Notes under the pieces: model-generated
Databases searched by the model: none
The model's input: the letters and a program-made list of their open reading frames with translations, nothing else
What the model was told of the DNA's origin: nothing
In this document: positions 1 to 8,910 of the stretch, piece after piece
How the letters are laid out: each line of letters opens with the position of its first letter
How positions within the stretch are numbered: position 1 is the first letter of the stretch
Made by a program: the position numbers and the translations under genes
From: [Lactobacillus] rogosae
Lineage (GTDB): Bacteria; Bacillota; Clostridia; Lachnospirales; Lachnospiraceae
Direction: 5' to 3'
Assembly (NCBI GenBank): GCA_900112995.1
Contig: FONU01000017.1
Location: 1 to 64,000, forward strand
DNA length: 64,000 nt

Positions 1-36
1 GCAAAGTTACTTGATAAAGTGGCAGGCAACGACTAA
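1..36 (+). CDS. 3' end of a gene cut by the window edge
   Basis: The first bases read in frame as AKLLDKVAGND followed by TAA, and a strong hairpin starts a few bases after the stop. This is consistent with the tail of a plus-strand gene that begins outside the window. Eleven residues are too few to identify it, and the frame could be fortuitous. Confidence 0.4.
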   Translation, partial: AKLLDKVAGND

Positions 37-42
37 ATAAAA

Positions 43-97
43 CTTTCCCTTATTTCCCTTACGATTATCTCATAAGGGCAAAAATAAGGGAAAATAC
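43..97 (+). terminator. hairpin terminator after the edge gene
   Basis: TTTCCCTTATTTCCCTTA pairs with TAAGGGCAAAAATAAGGGAAA across a short loop, giving a stem of about 18 bp. A further copy of the arm (AGGGAAAGTT near 141-150) could pair alternatively with AACTTTCCCT at 41-50. It separates the plus-strand edge gene from the convergent ftsH gene and may serve both. Confidence 0.55.
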
Positions 98-265
98 ATA
101 TCATTTCACTAATGAATGGGCTGAAAAGCCTGTAAAATAGGGAAAGTTAGAAAGATATTTCAGCAAACTTGAATTTGTCCGCTCCTTTATATAAAATAAT
201 TCCATTTTTCAGAACTACTAACTATTTTTCTTATCTAAATGACATTGATTATCTAATTAACTACT

Positions 266-2080
266 TTATTTTCTGTCTAAAATATCCATAAATTCGTCAC
301 CTGTAATTGTTTCCTTCTCATACAGGTACATAGCCAGTTCGTCCAGTTTTTCCCTGTTTTCAGCAAGGATTTTTCTTGCTTTTTCATGCTCTGCTTTTAC
401 GAGCTGCACGACTTTTTCATCAATTTCCTTCTGTGTATCTGCAGAACAGGAAAGAGACGTATCGCCGCCAAGATACTGGTTGGTCACGTTTTCCATTGCC
501 ACCATGTCGAATTCATCTGTCATGCCGTAGCGGGTGATCATCGCTCTTGCAATTTTTGTTGCCTGTTCGATATCATTGGAGGCTCCGGTCGTGATCTCAC
601 CAAATACGATCTCCTCTGCTGCACGTCCGCCTGTAAATGTAGCAATCTTATTCTCAAGTTCTTTTTTCGTCATCAGATATTTATCACCCTGCTCAACCTG
701 CATAGTGTAGCCGAGTGCACCTGAGGTACGCGGGATGATCGTAATCTTCTGGACCGGTGCTGAATGACTCTGTAATGCAGCTACCAGAGCGTGTCCGATC
801 TCATGATATGCAACAACCTTCTTCTCTTGATCTGAAAGTACCGCATTCTTCTTCTGATATCCTGCAATAACCACTTCTATACTTTCTTCGAGATCAGATT
901 CATTTACAACGGTCCTTCCACTACGGACAGCACGTAATGCTGCTTCATTTATAATATTGGCAAGCTCCGCACCGGATGCACCCGATGCCATACGTGCAAT
1001 CGTATGCAGGTCAACATCATCAGATGCTTTTATCTTCTTTGCATGAACCTTTAAAATTGCTTCACGGCCTGCAAGATCCGGCAGTTCAACCGGCACACGT
1101 CTGTCAAAACGTCCCGGACGTGTAAGTGCCGGATCTAACGACTCCGGACGGTTCGTTGCAGCAAGAATGATGACACCATTATTTCCTTCAAATCCATCCA
1201 TCTCTGTAAGAAGCTGATTTAAGGTCTGCTCCCTCTCATCATTTCCGCCAATTTGTCCGTCACGCTTTTTACCAATGGCATCAATTTCATCAATAAACAC
1301 GATACATGGTGCCTTTTCCTTTGCCTGTCTGAAAAGATCTCGAACCTTGGAAGCTCCCATACCGACAAACATCTCTACGAATTCTGATCCGGACATTGAG
1401 AAAAATGGTACATTTGATTCACCTGCAACTGCTTTTGCAAGCATTGTTTTGCCGGTTCCCGGAGGTCCTACAAGAAGGACACCTTTTGGCATAGACGCAC
1501 CTACATCGGTATACTTCTTCGGATTGTGAAGATAATCAACGATCTCTGAAAGGTTTTCTTTCGCCTCATCTTCTCCTGCAACGTCTGAAAAACGGATTCC
1601 CTCACTGGATTGCACATAAATCTTCGCATTGCTTTTTCCCATTCCAAAAGCCATCGAATTTTTTCCTCCGGCATGCTCCATCAGTTTCTTCGCCATATAA
1701 TTTCCCAGTGCGATAAAAAGGATCAATGGCAAAACCCCGGTCAGCAGGAAGCTGATGATCGGTGACATCTGCTTATCGATATCTTTTGCGAATACTGCTC
1801 CACATTCATATAGCCTGTCCGTCAGGTTCGGATCGTTCATCAGACCTGTTTTATAAATATTTTTTTGATCTTTATCTGTAAAGATGATCTGATTGTCATT
1901 AACTTCTACTTCACCGATATTCTTCTTCTCGATCATGCTCATAAAAGTTCCATAATCCGTTTCCTTTACCTGATGCTCCATAAGGATTGGTGTGACAACC
2001 AGATTAAATACGATCAGCACTATTAACACAATCCCATAATAATATGCCAGTGGTTTTTTCGGTGTTTTAACTTCTTTCAT
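266..2080 (-). CDS. ftsH: ATP-dependent zinc metalloprotease FtsH
   Basis: This is a membrane-bound AAA+ protease that extracts and degrades misfolded or regulatory membrane proteins. Residues 13-34 and 108-128 are transmembrane segments flanking a short external domain. The AAA module has Walker A GPPGTGKT (205-212), Walker B VFIDEID (261-267) and the second region of homology with arginine fingers RPGRFDRR (about 321-328). The zinc site is HEIGH (426-430) with the third ligand likely Asp503. At 604 residues it has normal family length. It lies 50 bp downstream of the hydrolase gene on the same strand, with an AGGAGGAAAG ribosome site, so the two are probably cotranscribed. Codons look more G+C rich than in most of the window, suggesting transfer, and it may be a second FtsH beside the housekeeping copy. 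Confidence 0.95.
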   Translation of the reverse strand: MKEVKTPKKPLAYYYGIVLIVLIVFNLVVTPILMEHQVKETDYGTFMSMIEKKNIGEVEVNDNQIIFTDKDQKNIYKTGLMNDPNLTDRLYECGAVFAKDIDKQMSPIISFLLTGVLPLILFIALGNYMAKKLMEHAGGKNSMAFGMGKSNAKIYVQSSEGIRFSDVAGEDEAKENLSEIVDYLHNPKKYTDVGASMPKGVLLVGPPGTGKTMLAKAVAGESNVPFFSMSGSEFVEMFVGMGASKVRDLFRQAKEKAPCIVFIDEIDAIGKKRDGQIGGNDEREQTLNQLLTEMDGFEGNNGVIILAATNRPESLDPALTRPGRFDRRVPVELPDLAGREAILKVHAKKIKASDDVDLHTIARMASGASGAELANIINEAALRAVRSGRTVVNESDLEESIEVVIAGYQKKNAVLSDQEKKVVAYHEIGHALVAALQSHSAPVQKITIIPRTSGALGYTMQVEQGDKYLMTKKELENKIATFTGGRAAEEIVFGEITTGASNDIEQATKIARAMITRYGMTDEFDMVAMENVTNQYLGGDTSLSCSADTQKEIDEKVVQLVKAEHEKARKILAENREKLDELAMYLYEKETITGDEFMDILDRK

Positions 2081-2130
2081 GGTCTTTCCTCCTGTTGTTC
2101 TGCGTTATGCTTTCTCCGTGCATTTTCGTA

Positions 2131-3120
2131 TTATTTATTCTGCCATCTGACTTCGCCCTTGGACAGAAGCGGATAACAGATCAGCTGATCTGAATCCAGA
2201 TTTTCCGCATGCATGTCAACCGCTGTGATCTGATGATTATCATAAGTCGTATAATAATAAATACCTTTTGCTGTATTACAACAGGACGTGTATATCGTGA
2301 TCTCATATTTGCCTTCTGTCACCTCACAGCATCCACGCTGCTGATCTACGGATCCTAAGATATGGAAGAACTGGCTTACACTCTCATCCTCTTCTTCACC
2401 GGAGATCGAATTTAATTTTGTAAAGGCAACTTTCACAAATCTTGACTGGCTGGAAAGATCTCCAGGTATTCCCATTCCACCCATTCCTCTGCTATATGCA
2501 TCAAGCTGTAATACTCCTGCAAAAGTACTCTCCGGCTGTTTTCTGGATACTCCGGCATAATTATTCAGTGCAAACATCTGACCCGGGAATGGTGGATTAT
2601 TGGTAAGCACTCCTACCTGATTATCATATACATGCAGCCCATCTTTCATAGACTCAACAACGATACAAGAGTCTTTGTCTGCAATGATCCAGTGAAGCTG
2701 TGCTGTCGGCAGCTGTTCACTGAATGCTGTACCTGTCAGTCTCATTGCTGCCAGCTTCTCTCTCGCCTCTGCTACAGTAGCACACTGTGTAAGGATCCAT
2801 GGGATGAACTCGAACTGTGCCACCTGGCTGACTTCTGTTTCATCTTCCGGCAAAGCCTCTTCATATGCCGCATTTCCGACAAAATTAAGACCTGCCATTC
2901 CAAGGCCTTTTTCATTAACAGCATCATAATAAAGCGGATAACCTTCTGCAACAAATGCCATTCCGATCAAAGCATAATGGCTTTTTATCTTCCCGGCAAA
3001 CCGGAAATCAAATTCGTAATTTCTTGGCGTTATCGTGATCTGTTCCCCATAGGAAAATTCATAATCAAGCGTTCTGCCCATATAAAAATCTTTTGTTTTG
3101 TAAGTTGCTGCTGTACACAT
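2131..3120 (-). CDS. choloylglycine hydrolase family (bile salt hydrolase / penicillin V acylase)
   Basis: This is an Ntn-hydrolase that cleaves linear amide bonds, most likely of conjugated bile acids or of acyl amides such as penicillin V. I start at the second methionine because this gives MCTA, where Cys2 becomes the N-terminal nucleophile after methionine removal. A start 9 bp upstream would bury it. The family signatures are present: the MGRTLDYEFSYGE block with Arg and Asp near residues 16-20, the LTNNPPF motif carrying the catalytic-site Asn, and SSQSRFVKVAF carrying the conserved Arg. Length is 329 residues, normal for the family. No signal peptide is visible, so it is cytoplasmic. 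It immediately follows a decayed cardiolipin synthase tail and precedes ftsH. Bile salt versus penicillin preference cannot be decided from sequence. Confidence 0.9.
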   Translation of the reverse strand: MCTAATYKTKDFYMGRTLDYEFSYGEQITITPRNYEFDFRFAGKIKSHYALIGMAFVAEGYPLYYDAVNEKGLGMAGLNFVGNAAYEEALPEDETEVSQVAQFEFIPWILTQCATVAEAREKLAAMRLTGTAFSEQLPTAQLHWIIADKDSCIVVESMKDGLHVYDNQVGVLTNNPPFPGQMFALNNYAGVSRKQPESTFAGVLQLDAYSRGMGGMGIPGDLSSQSRFVKVAFTKLNSISGEEEDESVSQFFHILGSVDQQRGCCEVTEGKYEITIYTSCCNTAKGIYYYTTYDNHQITAVDMHAENLDSDQLICYPLLSKGEVRWQNK

Positions 3121-3141
3121 ATCGAACACCTCTTCTTTCTG

Positions 3142-3287
3142 CTATAATAGTCCTGCAAACAATCTCATAAACAACTGTCCGATCCGTAAATATGCACTCC
3201 GTCCTGTGCGGTACTTTTCGGTCACTTCCCTGCATTCATTTATTGTTGCTCCAAGATCATCTCTTATATCCAAAACTGTCTGACTAC
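3142..3287 (-). pseudogene. 3' fragment of a second cardiolipin synthase gene
   Basis: Translation of this strand gives a C-terminus ending in GRSAYLRIGQLFMRLFAGLL then TAG, nearly identical to the last 48 residues of the intact cardiolipin synthase at 10524-12083. Similarity stops abruptly around 3287 at an element also found beside the IS4 remnant. It is therefore a decayed paralogue tail left by a duplication and deletion. It lies only 21 bp upstream of the hydrolase start, so the original order was cardiolipin synthase then hydrolase. Confidence 0.85.
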
Positions 3288-3334
3288 CATTATACTGCAT
3301 TATAAGGCAGATAAGTAATCTGTCTTTTTGTCAT
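3286..3334 (+). repeat. about 49-bp block shared with the IS4 remnant boundary
   Basis: The block beginning ACCATTATACTGCATTA and ending CTGTCTTTTTGTCAT recurs with only a few differences at 13718-13766, directly after the IS4 transposase stop. Here it abuts the truncated cardiolipin synthase tail. It is either the right end of the same insertion sequence or common flanking DNA at two sites where deletions ended. Confidence 0.6.
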
Positions 3335-3341
3335 AAAAAAC

Positions 3342-3385
3342 CTTATCTAAATGACATTGAATGATTTATTTTCTATCTAAAATTT
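3342..3385 (-). pseudogene. ftsH 3' tail remnant with its flanking repeat
   Basis: A 19-bp perfect repeat, CTTATCTAAATGACATTGA, occurs at 3342-3360 and at 230-248, just beyond the ftsH stop. In both places it is followed by codons reading ILDRK and TAA on the minus strand; here these are at 3366-3383. Only about six codons of the ftsH-like tail remain. The two copies bracket the hydrolase-ftsH pair. Confidence 0.6.
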
Positions 3386-3484
3386 TATTAAACCGACTAA
3401 AGACTCCATAGTTTGTGTGTTTGACTTACTGTTTATATCTATCTTCTCCTAAATATTTTTCTAGTCATTGCAATATAAAATTGC

Positions 3485-4057
3485 TTATACCGTCTCTCCC
3501 TTAAGAGTCCTGGTATTCTGGATAATATACAGAGCGACCGATATGACCATCATTATAGCGCACAAACCCATCAACAGATCTGATACCATCGGTGTAATTT
3601 GGAACCATATAATATGAACCGCTGCAGTTCCATATAATAAAAAGGTTACTATCTTTCCATGCCAGTCTGCACCATGTACTTTTCCTGTCTTTCGTATCAC
3701 AAGACATCCACTGACTACCATATACAGTTCCTTACCTGCCATTATTACGATTAAAAGAAGCATATGCGGAAAACGAGTAAACAGACAGATTAACATCGCT
3801 GCCTGTGTCAGCTTATCAGCCACCGGATCAAGTATTTTTCCTAAATTACTAATCCTATGGAATCTTCTTGCGATATATCCATCAGCAAGATCCGTAAGAC
3901 CAGACAGCAATAAGATTTCACCAGCTAACAGAGGATTTTTCTTTACACAATAACTCCATATAATTACCGGAATCAGACAAAGCCGAAAAAAAGAAAGAAG
4001 ATTAGGAACCGTAATAATTCTATTCAAATTTTCTTCCTGATTCACTTCACTCTGCAT
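3485..4057 (-). CDS. pgsA: CDP-alcohol phosphatidyltransferase, PgsA-like
   Basis: It is predicted to make phosphatidylglycerol phosphate from CDP-diacylglycerol and glycerol 3-phosphate at the inner face of the membrane. The full family signature D-x2-DG-x2-AR-x8-G-x3-D-x3-D is present at residues 56-81, as DLADGYIARR followed by GKILDPVAD. The rest is hydrophobic with about five membrane segments, and 190 residues is typical. It overlaps the upstream FUSC-family gene by 11 bp and is the last gene of the operon that runs from the phospholipase-D protein through the two-component system. That context links it to envelope-stress phospholipid remodelling. It may be a paralogue of the housekeeping PgsA rather than the only copy. 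Confidence 0.88.
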   Translation of the reverse strand: MQSEVNQEENLNRIITVPNLLSFFRLCLIPVIIWSYCVKKNPLLAGEILLLSGLTDLADGYIARRFHRISNLGKILDPVADKLTQAAMLICLFTRFPHMLLLIVIMAGKELYMVVSGCLVIRKTGKVHGADWHGKIVTFLLYGTAAVHIIWFQITPMVSDLLMGLCAIMMVISVALYIIQNTRTLKGETV

Positions 4058-5111
4058 GTACGATCACATCACTTTCCTTTTTTTTAGACATAAACCAATA
4101 AAATATAACACAAAATGCTAAAGCAAACACAACACCAAAAACATTTTGAATCACTCTAAGACTAACCGCTCCTTGTAGTCCATAAGTCTCTGCAGCAATG
4201 GCTAAAGCACCAAATGTGTTAAATACTGCCTGCCAGCCATATTGTGCTGAAAATCCTACACCGATTCCTCCAAGAATTCCTATATATGCATAGATTGACG
4301 AAGGAAGCAGAAAATATAACACTGTAAAACATATAACACCTGCAATATTTCCGACAATCCTTTTACGGACTCTGTAGTGCATATCTTCCATAAATGGCAA
4401 AATCGCGGACATGGCTGCAATACCAGCCCACATTGCACGTGGCATATTACAAAGTTCTGCAATGCAAAGGACAATCGGCACGCATAAAATCTGACATATC
4501 TGCCATTTTGTTCTGGAAGAAGTGATATCAAATTCTTGTATCAGATCTTTCAGATTTCTTTTATAAGTTCTGTTTTTATGATTTCGATAAAATACGAAGC
4601 AGGTAAGTGCTGCACCTAAAGCCATTCCGACTAATCGCATCTGATAGCTTTTTCCCGTAACATCATAACCATATAGCAGTAGATACCCAAGAACCAATGT
4701 AGATTGATTAAACATGAATGGATTATGGCATCCGAACAGAATCAACACAGCCAGTGCCGCAATATTTAACAGCATTCCCAATACCGGTGAAAACTGATTT
4801 GCTAAATGCGGACATACAGTCATAATTACAAAGAACAAAGCCAAAAGCATCGTAGATTGTCCGGTGTGGATCCCCAGATCCGCATTCCGAAATACCATAA
4901 GGCATAATAAAACTACTACACCCACAATACTATTCTCATTTCCAAATAAGATACTGAAAATAGTAACAAATAAAAAACAAAATGCCATTGTAACAGCTAT
5001 CTTTACCAAATATACCAGTATATGATATGATTTTTCTTTCGCTGTTTCACTCTTTTTCAACAGATTTTTAGAACCTGCCTGATTTAACTGCAATTCCTGA
5101 TAAAATGTCAT
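4047..5111 (-). CDS. FUSC-family integral membrane protein, probable exporter
   Basis: The 354-residue protein has two clusters of membrane segments (roughly residues 30-160 and 200-345) separated by a basic stretch near 170-195 (YRNHKNRTYKRNLKDL). This is the duplicated layout of FUSC/aromatic-acid-exporter-like proteins related to AaeB and YhfK. The substrate is unknown. The start has a consensus GGAGG seven bases upstream. It lies between the histidine kinase and pgsA in one minus-strand operon, so it is likely controlled by the adjacent two-component system. The long cytoplasmic C-terminal domain of YgaE/ArAE-type members is absent. Assignment to the superfamily is fairly secure; a transport role is inference. 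Confidence 0.72.
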   Translation of the reverse strand: MTFYQELQLNQAGSKNLLKKSETAKEKSYHILVYLVKIAVTMAFCFLFVTIFSILFGNENSIVGVVVLLCLMVFRNADLGIHTGQSTMLLALFFVIMTVCPHLANQFSPVLGMLLNIAALAVLILFGCHNPFMFNQSTLVLGYLLLYGYDVTGKSYQMRLVGMALGAALTCFVFYRNHKNRTYKRNLKDLIQEFDITSSRTKWQICQILCVPIVLCIAELCNMPRAMWAGIAAMSAILPFMEDMHYRVRKRIVGNIAGVICFTVLYFLLPSSIYAYIGILGGIGVGFSAQYGWQAVFNTFGALAIAAETYGLQGAVSLRVIQNVFGVVFALAFCVIFYWFMSKKKESDVIVHAE

Positions 5112-5142
5112 GTAATTCCTCCTCTATCTGTTTTTCTTAAAC

Positions 5143-6186
5143 TTATATGGCCTCATCTTTCTGTATTGGAAGCTCTACAACAAATCTGCATCCACCATAT
5201 TCACGTTTTTCTGCTTTGATTGTTCCTCCGGCACTATCTACAATCCGTTTTACAAGTGCAAGACCTAGGCCATTTCCTTCTGCTTTATGAGATCCATCTA
5301 CCTGATAGAACTTGTCAAATATTCTGGATTTTACATCATCCTCTATTCCTGGTCCTTCATCTTCCAGAATGAACTTAACAGAATCCTGTTCTTGTTTCAG
5401 AAACATCGTAATTGTCCCCTTTGAAGGGCTGAACTTAATCGCATTATCCAAAAGATTTATCCAGATATGCATAAAAAGTCCTTCATTCCCAGTATATTTA
5501 ACTTCCTCCAATTCTACCTGAAAACCAATTTCTTTTTCTGTCCATTTTGTCTCCAGGGAAAGAAATGCCTGACGGATCTGTTCATCCAAACGATATTCTG
5601 TTTTTTTCATTGGTATGTTCTGATTCTCTAACTTGGATAACAGCAAAATATTTCCAACCAATCCGGAAAGCCTTTGGGTATTAAACAGGATTTTTTCTAC
5701 ATATTCCTCTTGCTCCTGAGACAGTTCTTCTCCCTGAAGAAGCATTGTATACCCTTCAATGGCATTAATCGGGGTCTTAAACTCATGAGAAACATTAGAT
5801 ACAAAATCCATCTGCAGCACCTCTGTTGCACGAAGCTCTTTTGTCATCACATTAAAACTCTGATAAGATTCTCCAACTTCTGCTATACGGCTGTTCGTTT
5901 CCAAATGCTGTTCAAAATCTCCCCGAGAAACTTCCTTCATTGCTTTACTAAGTCTGGTAATTGGTTCCAGTAACTTTGCATTAATAAAGGAAGTGATCAG
6001 CCCTGCAATCAATGTATTGAAAATCAAAAGCCAGCCAAGCACAGGTATACTGCCCGGCAGATTAAAAAAATGATTTAAAATAGCAAATAATAAAGCAGAT
6101 ATAACTGTTGAAAATACAAGTGCCAGCCAGATTGCACCAGTCAGACAGGATCGGATCCGCAATCCTTTTTCTTTCTTTTGTTCCAT
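5143..6186 (-). CDS. sensor histidine kinase
   Basis: It is a membrane sensor kinase of 347 residues. Two hydrophobic segments near 17-39 and 48-68 are separated by only about ten residues, so there is almost no extracellular domain. HAMP follows at about 70-120, then HisKA with SHEFKTPINAIEG (His134), and a HATPase domain with the N-box LLDNAIKFS, DEGPGI and GNGLGLALVKRI. The minimal outer loop is typical of intramembrane-sensing kinases that detect membrane perturbation or partner transporters. Its start codon overlaps the stop of the response regulator (TAATG), implying translational coupling. Confidence 0.93.
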   Translation of the reverse strand: MEQKKEKGLRIRSCLTGAIWLALVFSTVISALLFAILNHFFNLPGSIPVLGWLLIFNTLIAGLITSFINAKLLEPITRLSKAMKEVSRGDFEQHLETNSRIAEVGESYQSFNVMTKELRATEVLQMDFVSNVSHEFKTPINAIEGYTMLLQGEELSQEQEEYVEKILFNTQRLSGLVGNILLLSKLENQNIPMKKTEYRLDEQIRQAFLSLETKWTEKEIGFQVELEEVKYTGNEGLFMHIWINLLDNAIKFSPSKGTITMFLKQEQDSVKFILEDEGPGIEDDVKSRIFDKFYQVDGSHKAEGNGLGLALVKRIVDSAGGTIKAEKREYGGCRFVVELPIQKDEAI

Positions 6187-6857
6187 TATTTTTTCACCAC
6201 CTTGTATCCAATTCCACGCATTGTTACGATTTCAAAATCAGGGTTATCTTTAAAACGCTCTCTGATTCTTCCTATATGTACCTCTATCGTATGTGGGTCT
6301 GCCTCCGTCTCGTATCCCCATACTTCATCCATCAACTGTTGTTTTGTAAATGTTCTGTCTAGCGAAGCTGCAAGCTTATATAAAAGCAGGAATTCTTTTT
6401 TAGGCAAAACAAGACTTTCCTTATCAGTTGTAACCGTCATTGCATCATAATCAAACTCTGTTGAACCGATCACAATTTTGTGTTCATTCAGTATCTGTGC
6501 ACGGCGAAGCAGTGCTCCGACTCTTAAAACCATTTCATTCACATTTACCGGTTTTACCATATAATCGTCACTTCCCGAAAGAAATCCCTGGCGCATATCA
6601 TCAAAGGAACCTTTCGCAGTGATCATAAGCACTGGTATCTGATATCCTGCTGAACGAAGTTCTGACACCAGTTCATAGCCATCCATAACCGGCATCATAA
6701 TATCAGAAATGATCAGATCAATATATTCCTTATCCAATACTTCCAATGCCTGTGCTCCATCCGATGCACTTCTGACTTGATATCCATTCTTCTCAAGCAC
6801 TTTTTGGAATAGCTGGCTTAATTCTTTATCATCTTCTACAATCAATATTTGAAACAC
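6186..6857 (-). CDS. OmpR-family response regulator
   Basis: It has an N-terminal receiver with the acidic pair near residues 8-10, phospho-acceptor Asp52 (LIISDIMMP) and Lys in YMVKPVN. A C-terminal winged-helix DNA-binding domain ends GRIRERF...MRGIGYKV. I choose a GTG start at 6855-6857 because AGGAGGAAGG lies six bases upstream. The longer ATG reading would overlap the upstream phospholipase-D gene and adds an unconserved leader. It is cotranscribed with the kinase. The 11-bp-spaced TTGAG repeats upstream of this operon and of citrate synthase are candidate binding sites. Confidence 0.92.
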   Translation of the reverse strand: MFQILIVEDDKELSQLFQKVLEKNGYQVRSASDGAQALEVLDKEYIDLIISDIMMPVMDGYELVSELRSAGYQIPVLMITAKGSFDDMRQGFLSGSDDYMVKPVNVNEMVLRVGALLRRAQILNEHKIVIGSTEFDYDAMTVTTDKESLVLPKKEFLLLYKLAASLDRTFTKQQLMDEVWGYETEADPHTIEVHIGRIRERFKDNPDFEIVTMRGIGYKVVKK

Positions 6858-6874
6858 GTTTTCCTTCCTCCTTA

Positions 6875-8308
6875 TTAAAACAGATACCTTGCCCATCCAA
6901 GCAGATGCTGTACCAAAAATATTTTTCTCTGACGTTTCTTTGTTAATTCGATTGGCTCTACATGATATGGATCACGATAGGTTCCATCTTCCAATACCTG
7001 GCGGGACACTCTTTCATATTCCATCATGCCCTCTTCCAACTGTTTATTAATATCTTTACTGCGAATTACAAGCATCAGTTCCGTATCCAGATATGCACTT
7101 CTCATGTCCATATTAAAGGAACCGATTACAGACAGATCATCGTCAATCAGAATACTTTTTCCGTGGTATGAATAACCGCCTTCATATTCCCAGATATTAA
7201 TTCCTGTACTTAAGATTCTATTTCTGTTTTTCGCATAATCGGCAGCCCCAAATGGATTCCCATTATTCGCAACTGAATTTGTCATGATAGAAAAATCTGA
7301 AACGTTCTCTGCAATCTCCTCCCATGTATTATACATCATATCATTACAGATAATATATGGCGTGTGGATCTTCACACGATTTTTTGCATTTTTCATCAAT
7401 TCTCCCAACTGATACCACACTACTGGTTCTTTGGAACCTGTGTGAATAGGATTTGACACTAATGCAATCTTTTCTGTCTCAAAAGTTTCGTCCGTGTAAT
7501 CGGTATCGCAGATTCTTTCCTTATTCTCTTCAAAATATTTCTGATAGCCGTTCTGCAGCTCTAAAACTGCGTTCTTTACAGATTTTCTATTTGCCAGTTT
7601 TTTATTGTCATGAAAATAACCACTGTCTTCTTGTTCCCATATCGTTTCAAAATACTCTAACAACTGGTTAACTGAATTTTCTTTCTCAGGTTCATCGCAA
7701 ACCACTAACACGTCTCTGTCATAGTTCTTATGTCCCGGAAAATCACCCAAGAAATAATTGTATGTATTTCTTCCCCCAAGAATATATCTCTTTCCATCTG
7801 CAATCAAATATTTATCATGCATTCTACCCATCATCTTCCATGGTTTCAACGGATTGGCCTTATTATACAGTTTAATTTCAACATTCTCATGGGAAGATAA
7901 TCCATAGAAATACGGATTTCCTTCCATATCAATCCAGCTCTCCATTCCATCTACTAACAGACGAATATGTACACCTCTGTCTGCCGCATCATGCAGTGCT
8001 CCTAAAATCAATTTTCCACTTTCATCGGATTGAAATGCAAAAGTAGAAAGAATAATTTCCTTTTTTGCATTCTTGATCAAACGCACTCTTTGTAAAAGCG
8101 CTTCTGGATTCTTTTCTATGATTACTGCCCGTTCTGTATTTTCACTGCATTCGTTCCATGACCCATTTTTTGTTTCTTTTTTGGTTGTATTGGACACTTC
8201 CGGCTGCTTTTTATATGCAATGCAGATTCCGATCAATTCATAAAAAGCCACACATAAAAAAATTGCCAGTATAACAAGAAGGATTTTACATATTTTATAC
8301 TTTTTCAT
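6875..8308 (-). CDS. membrane-anchored phospholipase D-like protein
   Basis: A single membrane segment (about 9-31) is followed by two HKD catalytic motifs: H-x-K-x4-D at 164-171 (MHDKYLIAD) and at 382-389 (YHGKSILID, followed by GSFNMD). Two HKD halves make one active site, as in cardiolipin synthases and phosphatidyltransferases. Unlike the canonical enzyme at 10524-12083 it has one membrane segment and a long lysine-rich linker, so it could be a cardiolipin synthase variant or a phospholipase/nuclease of the Ymt class. It is the first gene of the operon whose promoter carries the duplicated TTGAG operator. Its stop is 17 bp before the response-regulator start. Confidence 0.82.
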   Translation of the reverse strand: MKKYKICKILLVILAIFLCVAFYELIGICIAYKKQPEVSNTTKKETKNGSWNECSENTERAVIIEKNPEALLQRVRLIKNAKKEIILSTFAFQSDESGKLILGALHDAADRGVHIRLLVDGMESWIDMEGNPYFYGLSSHENVEIKLYNKANPLKPWKMMGRMHDKYLIADGKRYILGGRNTYNYFLGDFPGHKNYDRDVLVVCDEPEKENSVNQLLEYFETIWEQEDSGYFHDNKKLANRKSVKNAVLELQNGYQKYFEENKERICDTDYTDETFETEKIALVSNPIHTGSKEPVVWYQLGELMKNAKNRVKIHTPYIICNDMMYNTWEEIAENVSDFSIMTNSVANNGNPFGAADYAKNRNRILSTGINIWEYEGGYSYHGKSILIDDDLSVIGSFNMDMRSAYLDTELMLVIRSKDINKQLEEGMMEYERVSRQVLEDGTYRDPYHVEPIELTKKRQRKIFLVQHLLGWARYLF

Positions 8309-8342
8309 TGTACATCACCTGATTCCTTTTTATTTCATACTT

Positions 8343-8391
8343 ATACAATACAAAGTCAATCTCAATTTAACCTCAACAAAATTTATTTTTC
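8343..8391 (-). promoter_or_regulatory. operator/promoter of the PLD-TCS-FUSC-pgsA operon
   Basis: On the minus strand TTGTTGAGGTTAAATTGAG is followed about six bases later by TTGTATTGTAT. TTGAG occurs twice with exactly 11-bp spacing, the usual phasing for OmpR-family dimers. The same block, with the same spacing, lies upstream of citrate synthase (10360-10413). A clear -35 is missing, which fits an activator-dependent promoter. Confidence 0.6.
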
Positions 8392-8394
8392 ATA

Positions 8395-8440
8395 AAAAAA
8401 TATGACAGGCTTCTTTTTAAAGAAACAGTCATATTTTTGT
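8395..8440 (-). terminator. terminator after the MarR gene
   Basis: AAAATATGACAGGCTTCTTT pairs imperfectly with AAAGAAACAGTCATATTTTT and is flanked by T and A runs on either strand. It lies between the MarR stop and the next promoter, so it should end the citrate synthase-MarR transcript. Confidence 0.65.
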
Positions 8441-8483
8441 TCTAATATATGAAGGAGCTTTTCTTACTCCGTTTTATTAATCA

Positions 8484-8909
8484 CTATTTTATTTCTTCCA
8501 TAAGCTGTCGGATTTTTCTCAATGTACACCGTGTAACTGCCAGGTCATCTTCTTGTATATTCGATATGATTTTTTCATAAGCTTCTATCATTTTTTCTTT
8601 CTGACAATTACTTAATTCAATTGCCTTGTTCGTCAAAACAAGGTACGTTCTTTCTTTTTTCTCATCTAATTTCCAGATAATATATCCTTTATTTTCAAGA
8701 CTTTTTACCATCTTAGATGTTTCTGGAATCGATAATTTCATGTATTCTGCCACTTCTGAAAGATATACTCCTTCATGACAGTCTGATTTTTCAACACATT
8801 CCTTTATACTATAAAGGAACAAATAATCTGTTCTTTCGACAAATTCAAATATGCTTTCAACATTGATGCTCTTTAAAAAAAACTCCTCTGCACTGGTTCC
8901 TGCTCCCAT
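8484..8909 (-). CDS. MarR-family winged-helix regulator
   Basis: At 141 residues it has the MarR layout: an N-terminal dimerisation helix, then a winged helix-turn-helix (about 45-100) with YLSEVAEYMKLSIPETSKMVKSLENKGYI and a wing containing DEKKERTYLVLT. The ligand is unknown. It follows citrate synthase by one base pair between stop and start codons, with GAGGAACG inside the citrate synthase tail serving as ribosome site. The two are therefore cotranscribed and probably translationally coupled. It may autoregulate the pair. Confidence 0.85.
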   Translation of the reverse strand: MGAGTSAEEFFLKSINVESIFEFVERTDYLFLYSIKECVEKSDCHEGVYLSEVAEYMKLSIPETSKMVKSLENKGYIIWKLDEKKERTYLVLTNKAIELSNCQKEKMIEAYEKIISNIQEDDLAVTRCTLRKIRQLMEEIK

Positions 8910-8910
8910 A

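Noticed and set aside
6186-6896. Longer ATG start for the response regulator
   Set aside because: It would overlap the upstream gene and lacks a ribosome site, while the GTG at 6855-6857 has a consensus one.
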